NCBI GenBank assembly: GCA_020746105.1
Contig: CM036619.1
Coordinates: 7,265,942 to 7,329,941 of the forward strand
Reading direction: 5' to 3'
Length of the DNA stretch: 64,000 nt
DNA from: Trogon surrucura
Taxonomy: Eukaryota; Chordata; Aves; Trogoniformes; Trogonidae
Both the position numbers and the translations under genes were made by a program. Numbering within the stretch: the stretch's first letter is position 1; every line of letters starts with the position of its first letter. Of the stretch, positions 23,873 through 36,725 are shown piece after piece. The notes beneath the pieces were generated by a model. It ran no database searches. It was not told where the DNA came from and saw only the letters and a list, made by a program, of their open reading frames with translations.

Positions 23873-26800
23873 CAGTGGGGGGAGGCAAGAGATAATTAGT
23901 GGGTGGCTAGTCCCATCCTAAGATGACACCTAAGTGAGTTTCTGAGAGTTTTGTTGCAGTAGTGAGATGTGATTTTGCTTAAAAAGGGAAAGAAGAAAGA
24001 AAGGAGAGGAGAAATGGATAGGGGTAAAGGATAGGTTATCAACGTTTGCATCTGCTCTTCCTCCCAGGCTACACTGATGACATGAGGTCACTGCCTGTCA
24101 CAGCCTCCCAGTGCAAACAAGAGATAGAGGAACTGTCATGCATTCACTTCACTACCCTGAAAATGTGTCTCTGATCCACTCAGAGTAAAACATGTACCAT
24201 ATGACTCAGCCATCACCAACAAAGAGGGGTGCCTGAGGAGGTCACTGCTGAGAGTGACCCTGGAAAGGGGCAGGGATGTGAGGAAGGAGGTTGTATCTGG
24301 CAGATAACTGAGTTTCCCATCCCCATTCTGTGTGGTAGGATATTACCTCCTGTGATTGAATGGGGCTTACACATAGATATAAATAAATAAATCAAGATCC
24401 CTTGCACAAACATGAAAGCTGAGAGTGTTTAATTCATGCTTGACTGTTAGTTTCTTCTCTGCACCAGGACTGGACAATTGTGAGATATAAAGAAGCATTG
24501 ACTCTATAAGGTTTTAGTCATTTACCATATTAATCATAATCCAACTCACCTTTCAAAAAGTAAATAACATCTTTAAGATTATCAGACTCAGTTTCAAGCA
24601 ACATTTTTCTTATTAAACAAGCACACAGGACTGGTAAAAATCAATAGGAGAGTTAGACTAGCCTGCACTTTGAGGGTGTTTGTTATCACCAGTAAGTCAC
24701 TGTAAAAGATGACAAAGCTGCCACATTACGGAGAAAAGTAATTTTACAGGGCTCAGGTGGGTTCAAGTTTCCATCCTCTCCACTCCTGTAATTCAGTGCA
24801 TCATGTGTTTTCACCAGCTAAATGAATCTGCTAGCCTGCCAGGCACAGGTGGTCACCACAGTGACAGAGCTCAGTGTGTAATTTCCATTTTATATGCCAT
24901 GTTTCCCTACCTTTTATCTTTAGCAATGAAGAAAGGAATTCTAATTTTTTTCATGGACAACAAAAGTTGGTGCGATTGGGTGGGTGTAACAGCCCACAGT
25001 TGCAGGTGGCTCCATCCACCTGTGGAAAGGAGGGGATTCTTATTTCAGCTGGCAGGACGAATCTTGAGTGACTTCCACCACATTCATCACCTGGGTGACA
25101 CAGTCTATGCCCTTCACTGTCCCAATCACCTCAAGTAACTGCAAACAGCAGTGTGAGTTCAGTGAAATTAGTATAGTTTAGACTAAAGTTATCATGTATA
25201 AAAAAACGTTCTAGTTTCCAGATGGCCTGACTTTTCTGTGCAGTTTCATAAACATGAATTTTTAAAGATTAATTACTGATGCTAAGTTTTGAGGGGAAAG
25301 AATGTTTTTGGTTTTTGTTTATTTGTTTGTTTATAAGCAAAAAGTTTGTTTTTTACCAAAATGGAAGTCAGTCCTGAATTATATCTTGGTGTGTAAGAGC
25401 TATTATTAATTTGTATTGTAATAAGTCATTAGATCCTGCATTCTAATAGGAGGACCAGCAGAAACAAAATAAATAGCCATAAATGTTTTTAATGCAAAGA
25501 AAAGATGATCAAGAAAAAAGAGAAGCAGAAAAAGATTAATCAAACTGCCTGTGTTTTTAGAGCACCTTTGCATCACAGAAAGAATCCTTATACTTGCCTT
25601 GAATTTAGTAAACTGCTTGTAGTCAAAGTGACTCTACATTGACAAAAACAAACATATATGTGTTAGATGTTAAGGAACTGAGAAAAATAATAATTACAGA
25701 ATTAAAAAGAAAATATCTAGGTTTGCAGCAGTACCCGTTGTGGTACCGATCTCAGACATACAAGAAAGATACTACTTTTCCTTCTCTGCTCTGTAGCTAC
25801 TACATGGGTAGAATAAAACCTTGTTCCAGTCCTGACTTTCAAGTGGACACTAAGCTTCGCAGTTCACTTTGCTATCCAGATTAACAGGCTATTATTTTCT
25901 GTGTTTGTCTTGCTGCCTTTGTTAATTCTGGCTTGAAATGTAGCTACCAATGATCAATAGGTCCTCTAACATGCACATATTTACATTATTAGAAGTAGTA
26001 ACTCATGCACAGGACTCATAGCTGAGAGTTTACTTTGTTAGCTGTGTTATCCAGACAGTTTCATAACCTTCACCTGTTCTCTGCATATATTTTGATAACT
26101 GGTATTGAGTGACACTCTGAAGTGACTACTTGTAACTTGTATCATGAAATTAATCAATAATACTTGCTATCCTTGACATTACATTCTTGGGACATTTAAT
26201 TGTACATCTCTTGAGCACAGGGCTGTTTTAACAATGCTTTAATATTAATAGTGAATTGAAAAACAACAACAAAAAATGTTCAATTTTTAATGATATAAAA
26301 ATTGATCCTTGTTTGATGTAATAGAACTTTTAATCCAGAACTACATGTTCTATGAAAATGGAATTATTTGCAGAATCTTCCTAATTTTGAACTGAAATTA
26401 TAGGTATTGCTGCAAATTTCCTGCCACTACACTGAAACCAGCATAGTTTACAATCAGATTAAGATCAGTTTCAGCCAACATCTGCATTCAGTGTCAAGGC
26501 CACAACGACTGTGTGAGAGTTTGGTTTATGCACACTACAGGCAGGCTACACCTACAAGCAATTACTATTCAAGGGTGAATATGTGGTCACCTAGAAAAGC
26601 AACATGCGGAGTTGTAAGTGTGGGAGAGGAGCTGCCTCTCTAGGTCTTCTGAGAGAAGGAGAGGTCTCTGCGTGAAAACATATGCCATTTGATTAGGCAG
26701 AAGATCCCACAAGACACAGTCTACTTGAATACCCAGGAAATCAATCTACATAAAGCCACATATCATTGTTTCACAGAGACAAAACCTCTTCCTCCTTCAC

Positions 26801-29644
26801 ACCTTTTTATCAAAGAAGAGAATTAGTCACGGTTGCCTCTTTGTAGCCCAGCCCGAATTTGTCTACAAACTGCAAATACAGGCAACAGGCACTTTTCTCA
26901 GGTGTGATACTAATTTAGTAAAAATTTCCACTTAGCTCTGAGTCCCTTATGGTGCCTCTCTTGGGAGATCTGCACGTGGTGGAGGAATAGTACCCAGTCC
27001 TTCAGTTTGGTATTCAATCATGATAGGCATGAAATCCCTCCTTCTCTCTCCTTATTCTCTTTCTTGTTCATCGTATGCCTCCTAGTTGGTGCAACAATTT
27101 CTCTAGGCAGTGGAACACTTTAGCTACAACAGTCTCACTTCAGCTATGGAGAAGGTCCAACACACACATGCAATATGTTCACGTATTTGCGTAACAAATG
27201 GCTGGAAGGTAATATATATTTCTGAACACCAATTCAGTTGTCACAGAAAATGATAGTTCTAGTGATTCCCAAGCTATGTGTTACACATTTTAAAATACAT
27301 GTAATTTTTTTTTAAGAACTGACAGTAACCGAGGTTATTTTTATGATGAGAGGGAAAGGGGGACCTGTTTTGGGGTTACAATATGGTTAGACAATTACGC
27401 TGCATGCATCTGGGATCATTCTTTGGCACAAATTTTCCTGTAGTACTGTTAAACTGTCCCAGCCTGTGAAACAGAGTGGGCACATCCTAACTGCAAACTG
27501 GGAACGGTCCCTGGTCTGTGCTGATTCCCGAACAGTGTCCAGGATGCATTTGGGAGAGTGCCAGCTGGCTGGGGCCAAAATCATAACAGGAACCATTTAA
27601 CAGGACAGGCGATTCCTGAGAACGTTCCCTGATGCCATTCAATTAGCTAGGATAGATGTAATCCAAAAGTCTAAACTAATTGCTATGGAAAGAGACCATA
27701 ATTCAGTGATGGTGTTTCGTTGTCATACACTGGCATCTTTGGGATCTGGAGAGAAAACGGTCACCTTAAGGGAAGTTTTGCCAAAGGAAATCTCTAAAAG
27801 ACAGTTGCAAAGGGAAGAAATTTCAGGCATCACTTGTGACATTGTGAGCAGAGTGAAGATGAGGAAGGGAAGAAAAGATGAACCCATAGGAACAGGTCAC
27901 GATAAAACAGCCTTTCCCTTTCTTCCTTCCTTCCAGACTATCTCAACAGAAGGAAAATATGGTGAAAAGCTGAAGAAGTAAAATACCCAATTGCTTAAAA
28001 AGAGTCTTTAAATGCTATGTATGCATTACTGGACTACAGAGTTAACCACAGCCTGTTCCACAGGAAAAGCTCAAATCCGCTTTCATTTAAACCACATTTC
28101 AAGGTCTGGTATCCTGAGACTGTGTTCTGGACACAATTATTGTGAGGAACACTTACAAAAGCAGAAACACTGAGTTAAGAAGTCTCTCCAGGAAAGGCAA
28201 GTGTGCCACACACATGCTGGGGCCTTGTAAAATTCAAGCTTTCCAAGAGAGATCATTGTAAATGATAAATCATGGCAAATGATAAATCTCTCTTCAGGTT
28301 GAACTGAAGAGATTGAGCAAATATATGTGTTTTAGAAAGAAATCTCAACTGGTTCTCACCCAGCATGGATCTACCAATAAGGTAAACGAGATGAAGTAAT
28401 TTACTTGCCACTACTGCTTGGGGTAGCACATGCACTGGATCATGGGAAAAGGAGAAGATTGTTCTGTGATGTTTCATTTTACTGCAGATCTTAGATCCAT
28501 ACCTGCCAGGCCTCTATGGCAAGCAAACCTCACGACTGTGGGAAGCCACTGCATCAGCAAGGAGGTAAACAAGTAGTGCAAAGGCTATTCCTTGCACTAT
28601 GGCTCTGCACATTATCAATTATTGGATGTCCTGTCAATAAAGATGGATCATCAAACGTGAAGAAGGAGGGTAAATTCCCTCCATGTTTACTGGGACATCA
28701 GCTGGGTTATAACAAATGTATCATCCTACTCTTATTAAACAGAAAATATTTATCTACTGAACACCTCAAACACATTCTGACAATAAAAAGAGGACTAGTT
28801 ATAGACACTGTCTCTCTGAATGGGAAATGTATATGTAGGGCATGATGGACTCAAAAGTAACTTGGTTGCATCTCAACAAGTTCTCCTTTATCTGGACAAA
28901 TACAAAATTTGCTTGAAATTACTTCACCTCAGAGGTACCTCATTGGCCACTTGTGTCTTTTTACATGGAGAAGTTGTCACAATATGATGTATATACCCTG
29001 TTAGCTTTTACCAACTTCCATTCACTAAATTGCAGGCGATAGATAAAGGTCAATTGGTGGCTGAGAAAATTGAGTTTAATCACAAGCCACCTAAGTGAGG
29101 AAAGATATTACCATCTGGCATTATCTAGTACATTAAACTGACTCTTCTCTGGCCTGTAAAGGTCATTGTACCTTGTACGGCAAAGGTTGTGTTGTGGAAA
29201 TGCTAATTGATTTTTAATATTGGCTGTTAGTTTTTCCTGTAGAGGGTGTCAAGTGCTTCTTGGGAGTACTGACTGACACTCATTCCCAATTCAATCATAA
29301 TTGCCACTCTATGCCAGTAAAATGTGATGGATTTTTGAGATTCAGTCCAGGAAAACCGGAAAAGGACTGAGAATCAAAGTGATAATCATGATTCTGCCAC
29401 TGAATGACTAGACCACTTCTGTCCAAGTTGGGTAACACATTTGCATTTCTCATCTAGAAAGTAAGATAATCCTACTCTCCTGCCCATGGGATTCAAGGAT
29501 GGAAAGGGCAAGTTATTATCATTCACAAAACCAGTCTGAGCACTTGGTGCCAGGTCCTCAGGGTTTTAAGTGGTTAGCTCATATTATATTTCAACTTACT
29601 TCAATGTAACTTAAATAGCTCAGTACAGAAAATACACCGACAAA

Positions 29645-30192
29645 CTAGAACAAGTTCAGTGGAGGTCAATGAGATGATCAGGGCTGGAATGCCCCTGAGG
29701 GGAGGCTGAAGGATAAGCATTGTTTAGTGTGGAGAAGAAATGGCTTTGAAGGACCTTACGGCAGCTCCCAATGCTCATGAGAAGGTCACCAAGAAGACAG
29801 AGCCAGGCTTTTCACAGTGGTGCATGGTGGGAGGATGAGAGACAACAAGCTCAGAGAGTCTCAGACTCAATACAAGGAGAAATTTTTTCGCCATGAGGAC
29901 AGCCAGGCAGTCGAGCAGGTTGCCCAGTGAAGCAGATTGCCTTCTTCATCCTTGCAGGTTTTCAAGATCCAAATGGATAAATCTCTGAGCAATATTACAG
30001 GATTCCACAGTTATCATAGAATCATAGAATGCGTTGGGGCTAGAAGGGACCTTTAAAGGTCATCTAGTCCAACCTATCTGCAGTGGCAGGAACATCTTTA
30101 ACTAGATCAGGTAGCTGACCTAGTTTTGAAGAGGAAGTTGAAGTTGAGATCTCCTGAGGTCCTGTTTGACCTGAATACCTGATATACCTATG
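29645..30192 (+). mobile_element. Old CR1 LINE, interrupted by a second CR1
   Basis: 29645-30011 is a decayed plus-orientation CR1 ORF2 end and 3' region: GATGATCAGGGCTGGAATGC, GACAGAGCCAGGCTTTTCAC, GAGCAGGTTGCCCAG, and a gatccaaatggataaatctctgagcaa segment. 30143-30192 (GATCTCCTGAGGTCCTGTTT then ACCTGAATACC) resembles its missing 3' tail. The intervening 30012-30142 is an opposite-orientation CR1. I infer that the second copy inserted into this one. Confidence 0.7.
30012..30142 (-). mobile_element. CR1 LINE 3' fragment nested in an older CR1
   Basis: ATCATAGAATCATAGAATGC, GGGGCTAGAAGGGACCTTTA and CATCTAGTCCAACCTATCTG, then a weaker match to the CR1 segment AACTAGATCAGGTAGCTGAC. Minus orientation. 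Its 8-mer repeats are intact while the surrounding CR1 is degraded, so it is the younger of the two. Confidence 0.85.
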
Positions 30193-31139
30193 AAATGGGT
30201 ACTTTAGTGCTAGATACTCCCTTTCTGTGAATCTTCTGGGAAAACGGACAAATGGGAAGATCTGTCATTCTCCACATCCAGTGCACGGAGGAATCATTAT
30301 GAGTCAGATGTACTTTCAGCAACTTTCTCAAACACCGCTGAAGAAGGATACTAGATGGCGATACTTTCCCTTCTGAAAAGAAGTCAACTGATATTTTTTT
30401 TTTGGTATTTGCATATATGTCCAATAGCCTCCTTCTGATTGTCATCTTCAGTGGCATGATGTGCACTTGGCATATACAGTTACAAAATATATGCAAAGTC
30501 CTAATCTTCCCACTGTCTGTTAGTTAGAATTGGATTCATATCTCAGAAATTCTGAAAGAAAGAAAGAAACGTGTAAGATTTGGTAGGATGTGATTTGAGA
30601 GGACTCACTCTAGTGCGACAGACTGCCTGGCTCACAGTGATGGGCTGAAATGACACAGGAAATCCTTGCCAAGGTGTCGGCAAATTTCTGTGCTCGTAAT
30701 TCCTTCATCTCTGAAATGAATTCTGGAAGGCTAATTATCTTTTGTATTAGATCACAAGTATTTAGGAATAGCCACAATCTGTGACAGTAGCTAGACAGAA
30801 GTTAATGAAAGCACTTATATTTTCTTAAACAAAAAAAAATATCAACCAGCCAAAACCAGAAAAAAACACACAAAAATCAAAACCCCACAACAACAAAGAA
30901 ACCTTTGCTATTTAAGAACTGTGCATTTCTAGAAAAAAAAAAACACATTCAGGTACTTTTTTAAGTGTCATTTCCGGTAGTTTAGGCAACATTACCATTT
31001 ATGCTCAACTTGTCACAGCTTTGCACAAACGCTTAAAATGAGGAAAAAAAAACACAACAAAAAAAGGAGATGAAAAAGCACTACTAGAGCTTAAAAGGAA
31101 TAGAAGAAAACAAAAGACAACTCATTCCCAATGCAATCC

Positions 31140-31320
31140 AAGCTCCTTTTTGTCAGATTTAAAGAATTTCATCCAATTTCCCCATTAATCAGCTGATAAA
31201 GCGGACCCACATTCTGACATGAAGCATAAGATAATGTCAACATTATTTGCAAACTGCTACATTACAGTGACAGCCTAATGTTTATTACTGTCAAATTACT
31301 GTCATTTTATTAAAAGGCCC
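31140..31320. promoter_or_regulatory. Candidate conserved non-coding element
   Basis: Unique, repeat-free sequence rich in homeodomain- and forkhead-like words (TATTTGCAAAC, TGTTTATT, TTTTATTAAA, CCATTAATC). It has the look of vertebrate conserved enhancers found in gene deserts. This is impression only; conservation cannot be seen from one genome. Confidence 0.2.
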
Positions 31321-31904
31321 AAAAGAGCTGGCTTTGCTGAGCACAGCTCTCAGTCCCACTAGAGTAGTGAAGCTGCTCCCTCTTCCCCTGTGCTGTTCTC
31401 TGTGATGGAGCACAGTACATCCATTCATCTGCACAGACGTGAACGTGCCAGCTAATAAACAATGCAAGGAATTTGAAATATGAGGACACCTTTTTTATCT
31501 GAATGACCTTCTGAGTTTTGATTTTGTTGTTGTTGATTTTTGGGAGGTTATGTTTTGTTGTTGCTTTTTCTCCTGCAAAATCTTCATATGTATTATCACT
31601 GCAGTTTATTCTCCTAATAGTTATTCTCCCCATGGCATTTGTGCTGTCAAAGCCAGATTCTGATAGCCTTACTCCGTTTGAAGAAAGCTTTCTTTGCTAT
31701 GTCAGTTCTGGAAGTTGTGGAGTGACATGCTACACAATTTTAGGAAAGATATCACCGTGACACCTTCTAGATTTGCATTTACTAGTCAAAGAGAATGTAA
31801 TATTCCCATCAGCTATGCTTTTCTAGTGCAAAATGAAAAAAAAAACCAAAACCCTTAGTAACAGATCTGAGCCAATTCATTTGATAGGCTTGCATGCACA
31901 CACC

Positions 31905-32828
31905 TGTCACGTCCCTCCCAGGAACGGGGGACAAGTGACTTAAATTCGTAATAGCCCAACGGAGTGGACAATGGTGAGACAAGTCTCAAGGTCCATACAC
32001 AAACATTTACTAATTTGTCAAGACATATAGATTGAACTCACAACAATCCGGTTTTAGTTACAAAACACACGAGGGCAGGTAACATACTATGACTTAATGA
32101 TAACCAGGAAAAGACTAGGTGTACAACAAACTACAGCAAGCTGCGTGTTACTTAATGATACCAAGAAAAAGGACATATAACAACTTCTAACAGGCAATAA
32201 TTATACTTAATGATTACAAGACAGAAACTAAGTATAAACTGAGCAAGGAGTAAGACAGGCCCTGCATTACTCAGTGAGAAAGGGGAAAGGGAAAGAAAGA
32301 GAGAGAGAGGGGAGAGAGACGGAGCTCACTGGTCTGGGTTCCTGCATTGGTCCTGCCAACAAGGGTTCAAGGATGCCGTCATCTTTTCCTCTCCTGCACT
32401 TTTCTTCTTGGTGTCTTCTTCTCAGTCTACATGCTTCTCTTCTGTCTGCTTTCTTTTGTCTTTTGCTTCTACTGACTTATTGTGTCTAATTTCCCTCATT
32501 TATACACACTTTACTGCAGAGTGTCAGGTAGGGGATCAAGGCACTTCATCATTTTTGATAATCCTCTTTAGCGTGTGCGATTGCCCTATCTCCTTGGGAG
32601 ATATGCTACCAGACAAGACCATTCTGCCTCCGTAGAATTAACCCATCTCATGCATATATTCAATGCCAGGGCTGTTTGAGGCACCTGTTTCCTCCTTCTC
32701 TCTATCACATTCCATTTGGCACTTACCAGTTTGCCACACAGGACCAGAAACTGGTCTTTGACCAAGCTGGGGGTTTGTAAAAATGACAAGAATTGTTTAT
32801 GGCAAAATTCACGCATCTGTCTGCTACA
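31905..32828 (-). mobile_element. Solo LTR, ERVK-like (minus orientation)
   Basis: This 924-bp element runs TGTCACGTCCC...CTGCTACA on the plus strand. Flanks CACACC (31899-31904) and TACACC (32829-32834) agree at five of six bases, a probable 6-bp target duplication as made by alpha/beta (ERVK-type) retroviruses. Sense is minus: TATAAAT at 32498-32504, and AGTAAA (decayed AATAAA) at 32006-32011 with about 100 nt of U5-like sequence after it, ending CGTGACA. The interior includes a GA-rich tract at 32277-32320. No retroviral gene is present, so it is a solo LTR. Identification rests on recognising this widespread avian LTR type and on its end structure. Confidence 0.75.
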
Positions 32829-35337
32829 TACACCCCCTAAACTTTATTTTGACATTGTTAACAAGGCTATAACAAGACCTGAAAGCTGGAGACTGCAAAA
32901 ATTCAACCTCAAAATCAGTGACACTTTCCTAGAAATAGTACTGCTAAGAGCTGACACATGCTTACACAAGGCCCTGCCTCCTCTGGCCTTTTACACAACG
33001 TTTGAGATTCTTTCATTCAGTTTTGGAAAGAACTGTTGGATTTGTATTTTTTGAGGGGAAAGGACATATGAACCTCCTCTGCTGAATGGGTTTGGGCACT
33101 AGTAGCAGGAATAGGATTTCTTGTGCTGCCCTCCATGCATTCATAACACAGCAGTTTAGCTAACGCTTAATAATTTCTTGCAGTGGAATTTAACGTGTCA
33201 GATTATCTCCTATAAAGGTCAAAAGGATTCGACTACATGCATAAAAAAAATTAAAAAATGCTTTCGACGTAGATCTTCTACTGTGCTCTACTGTCTTGTA
33301 CCCACAGAACCGTTCCGCTTAGTGTGACCTTTGCCTCCAGTGTCTGCTTTCACAGTCAGTAATGAGCAAACTGCAATTAGAGTTGGTTCAAACAACAGTT
33401 AGAATGATCTTTTAAACTTTTTGGGGAAAAGAAAATAAACTCGGGACACGCCTTTCTACACACAGGTGAATACACTGCAGAAATACACATTAAATAGCAA
33501 ATCCCATAGGAAGATGCTGAATATGACAGGTGGGAAATAGAAGTGAGCTGAGGGCTAATAGCAACTGGCTTTGGTTGCCACTGGAAGATCTGTTAAGTGT
33601 TCCTCACTAAAACACTCATCCCCAGTCCAGCACAGTGCCCAAACCAGTCACCATTCGTCTCACTGAGTTTTAGTAGCTAATTTCCAGATGTCAGACTGAG
33701 GCTTGTGGAATCAACTATTTGCAAGCCGGAACTGAAAGAAACTTAGACACCCACATGTGAAACTCATGCCTCCTTTCACCACTTCTTACAGCCTGTAATC
33801 AGAGGATTACGTATAAAATCTAATGACTTTTAATTAACATATGTATGTATTTGCTTCATTTAGATTCATTATTTGATGCTCACCATTTAGGGAAACACTC
33901 CACCTAATCCCCCAAAAAGGGTCAATGATGACCATCCCTTGTCGTCTTTGTGACACATGACACTTGTCTCATGTCAGATACCTTTCCCATATTGTGAAGA
34001 GAATTCCAACTCCTATGTGCAGCAATCCTTACTTTAAAAAAGTAAGGCTGCACAAATGAAGGGGGTATGGAGATTACAGAGCAAGAAAGAGAATATTTTA
34101 TGCACAGAGAATCTTTGTGGGAAGAGCTCTTTATTAGGTGAGCTGCATGCACACAAAGACCAATCCTGAAGGTCTGGGAAATTAGCATGTTTGAAGTTTG
34201 GACCAGAAATATCTCATGACTGCATTTTCCTCTGTGACAGTAAGAAGCAACCTTTAATGCCACACATGGCTAATCTGGAGTGAACTATCTGCATTAAGGT
34301 CATGTCATCATTATCCTCATTCTGTGTTATGTGGAATTGGCAAGATGGTGCATCTTCCACCTTCAAATAATATATATTTGGTGTATGGTTGTGGTTTGTG
34401 TTCCTGTTTTGTTTTTTTTTAAAACGACATCTTATTTGCATCACAGATTACTTATTATCTAATTTTACCAAAACACTTAGGTCAGATCACCTTCTGGTAT
34501 AAACTGTGGAAGTCAGCTGAGAAACTACAGAAGGGATAAACACAACCTCAAATTAAATATAACTCATCTCAAGAGCAAGCAAAGAGCACATCTGGTAGAA
34601 TCTTAAGGCTATTTTTTTTTCAATTTCAAATACAAATGACCTCCAGTACACTGAAATTTAATTGCAAACATTTAGTCTGATTTAGTAAGCCTGAAAGTCT
34701 GTCTCTTCTAGACGAGATCACTAAATTATTTTTCTGGGTGGGGGGGAGGTGAAAAGAACCGGTCCTCTGCAAGGATGTAATAATTTAAGGATGTATCCCT
34801 GCAAATATCCGAAGCATGGTTCTTAAATCTGCAGATGTCTGAAAAAGATTTTAAAGTCAAATAAGGCAGAAGATTAGGAGTTCTTTACTCCCAGGAAATT
34901 TCACAGGCTTGAAGAACAGCAATTGCTTTGTCTTCTACTGAAATGCAGCTATCTCTGGGGTAAAGAGAAGCAGTTGTGTAACACCACATCGCGATGCCAC
35001 ACAGGAACTTGACGGGAAAGGAAAAAATGGCACGTGAAAGCACAGAGGAATCGGGAACATTGCTAGACAAACTGTGCAGTCATTACCCTTTCAGATTATT
35101 GGACAGAGATGGGAATTAGGCTTCCTGTACCATAGAGTCTTTAAACACCCCTATGTGGCAAAGCTAGAAGTTTGATATCTTATTTGAATCCTGGCAACCA
35201 CCACCTCATAGGGCCCTTTGCTCTGATACTGCTGCTGCGAGTGCTGTTCTAGTGTCATAACATCAGATCCATTTTCATTCAGGAGCAATATTTGGTTACA
35301 GACTGAGTTTACTGACACTAATAACTTGGGCTGTTTC

Positions 35338-35400
35338 CAAAAAGGGGGGGGAGGGGAAAAAAGAAAAAAAAAGAGGAAAAAAAAAAAGAGGAAAAAAACC
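35338..35400. repeat. Purine-only A/G tract
   Basis: About 60 bases composed almost only of A and G, with an eight-G run followed by A-rich segments. Low-complexity, with possible triplex-forming character. Confidence 0.85.
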
Positions 35401-36584
35401 TCAACAACAATAAAAAGAAAACAGGAAAGGCAACCATCCAAATATGAATCAAAATCTGTGCAACCCACAGAGTCAATGGGGACCTGAACTGAGAAAATGA
35501 ATACCTGGCTCTGGATGAACGTTAGAAGGTTTAGTAATATGGTTCATTTGCTTTTCAAAGTGGGAAGCGCAGGGTGAAAAATTAATGCAGTTGCTGGAAA
35601 TCTAAGAGACAAATAACCAGCTTCACCAGAAGCTTAGAAGGTGGCGATGAGTTTGCCCATGAAGTAATTTTCCTATGCCAAATTAAAGCACTCACGAAAG
35701 GCATCCAAAGAAGGAACCCTGAAGCTCTTCTTGTAAGGCTTCCAAATTGCTGCTACAGACAGGAGGCTGGTGATCTGTTATGACCTTGCATAGGTTTTAT
35801 GTCGTGAGAGAGATGCCTCTTTTGCACAGTTAGCTCTCCCGACCTTTTTGGGTGGTAGCAGTACACCACCCTGTTATCAAACCATGGGCCTCTTCAGCAG
35901 AGCAGGATGTGGCCTTCATATGCAAAATTTAGGCTTAAGTGAACGATTTAGACACAGGTAAAGAGGTGCTTTTGAATCTCCTGGAGGCCTGATCTATACA
36001 AACAACAAAACTATCACCTGCAACAATGCAGGAGTCAGATCTGCTCCTCTCATCCACTGTATATGGAACAAGGTCTGCCAGCCCTAAATATTGAGGCATC
36101 TCTAGCTTTGTGTGGTAAGTAATGCTTAGATATCCCACTCAGACATTGGTACATGAGATGAGAGGGGGCCATTTATCCAAACAAACCTCATCTAGAGGTC
36201 AATACTCCTTATATTTTTATTCAGTTCCTTTAATCCCCAAGATATTATGGCAACGTAACGTTATGCATTACCATAGTGGGACCGTAACAATACAGTATCG
36301 ATCCTGGAGCACAGCATTCTAGTAAGTAAAAAAGAATTCGTGATCAGCAATAATTTCAGAGAGTTATTGCAGAGGACTGAGAAATAATACTGGCCCCTAA
36401 GGCAGGGTGCTCATAGGGTTAGCGGGAGAGAGGCACGCCAAAGGTAGTGGGGCTTCTGCTCCTGATTCTTCCTGCTCTGGAGAGACTCCTCTGGAGAGGA
36501 AACCCTTATCTTTACCTCGACCCACTAACTTAAGAAATCTGCTTTCTTTTTTTTTTTTCATAAAAAATAGCAGCTTCGATTTGC

Positions 36585-36725
36585 AAACATGACCCTAATG
36601 GCAAAATTTTAAACTCTATTTGATTCAAGATTAGCAAACTGTAATTGGATGAACTGCTCTGTAAATCAAAGCTGTAAATTTTTCAAGGCTTTCTTCGTCC
36701 TAATCTAATAAATTATGGTCAGATA
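36585..36725. promoter_or_regulatory. Candidate conserved non-coding element
   Basis: Unique, non-repetitive sequence with several TAAT/ATTA-type words (TGTAATTGGATGAACT, CTAATCTAATAAATTATGG) and no frame or transposon. It is listed as a possible enhancer on composition alone. Confidence 0.15.

Larger units (their letters stand above)
19027..29644. other. Intergenic, no gene recognised
   Basis: Unique sequence with CR1 fragments at 20172-20274 and 23711-23872 and only short, domain-free frames on both strands. GA-rich low-complexity sequence occurs near 23985-24020. Confidence 0.6.

Noticed and set aside
30825-30900. A-rich segment as the tail of a processed pseudogene
   Set aside because: It is mixed A/C low-complexity sequence with no gene-like sequence upstream on either strand and no target duplication noticed.
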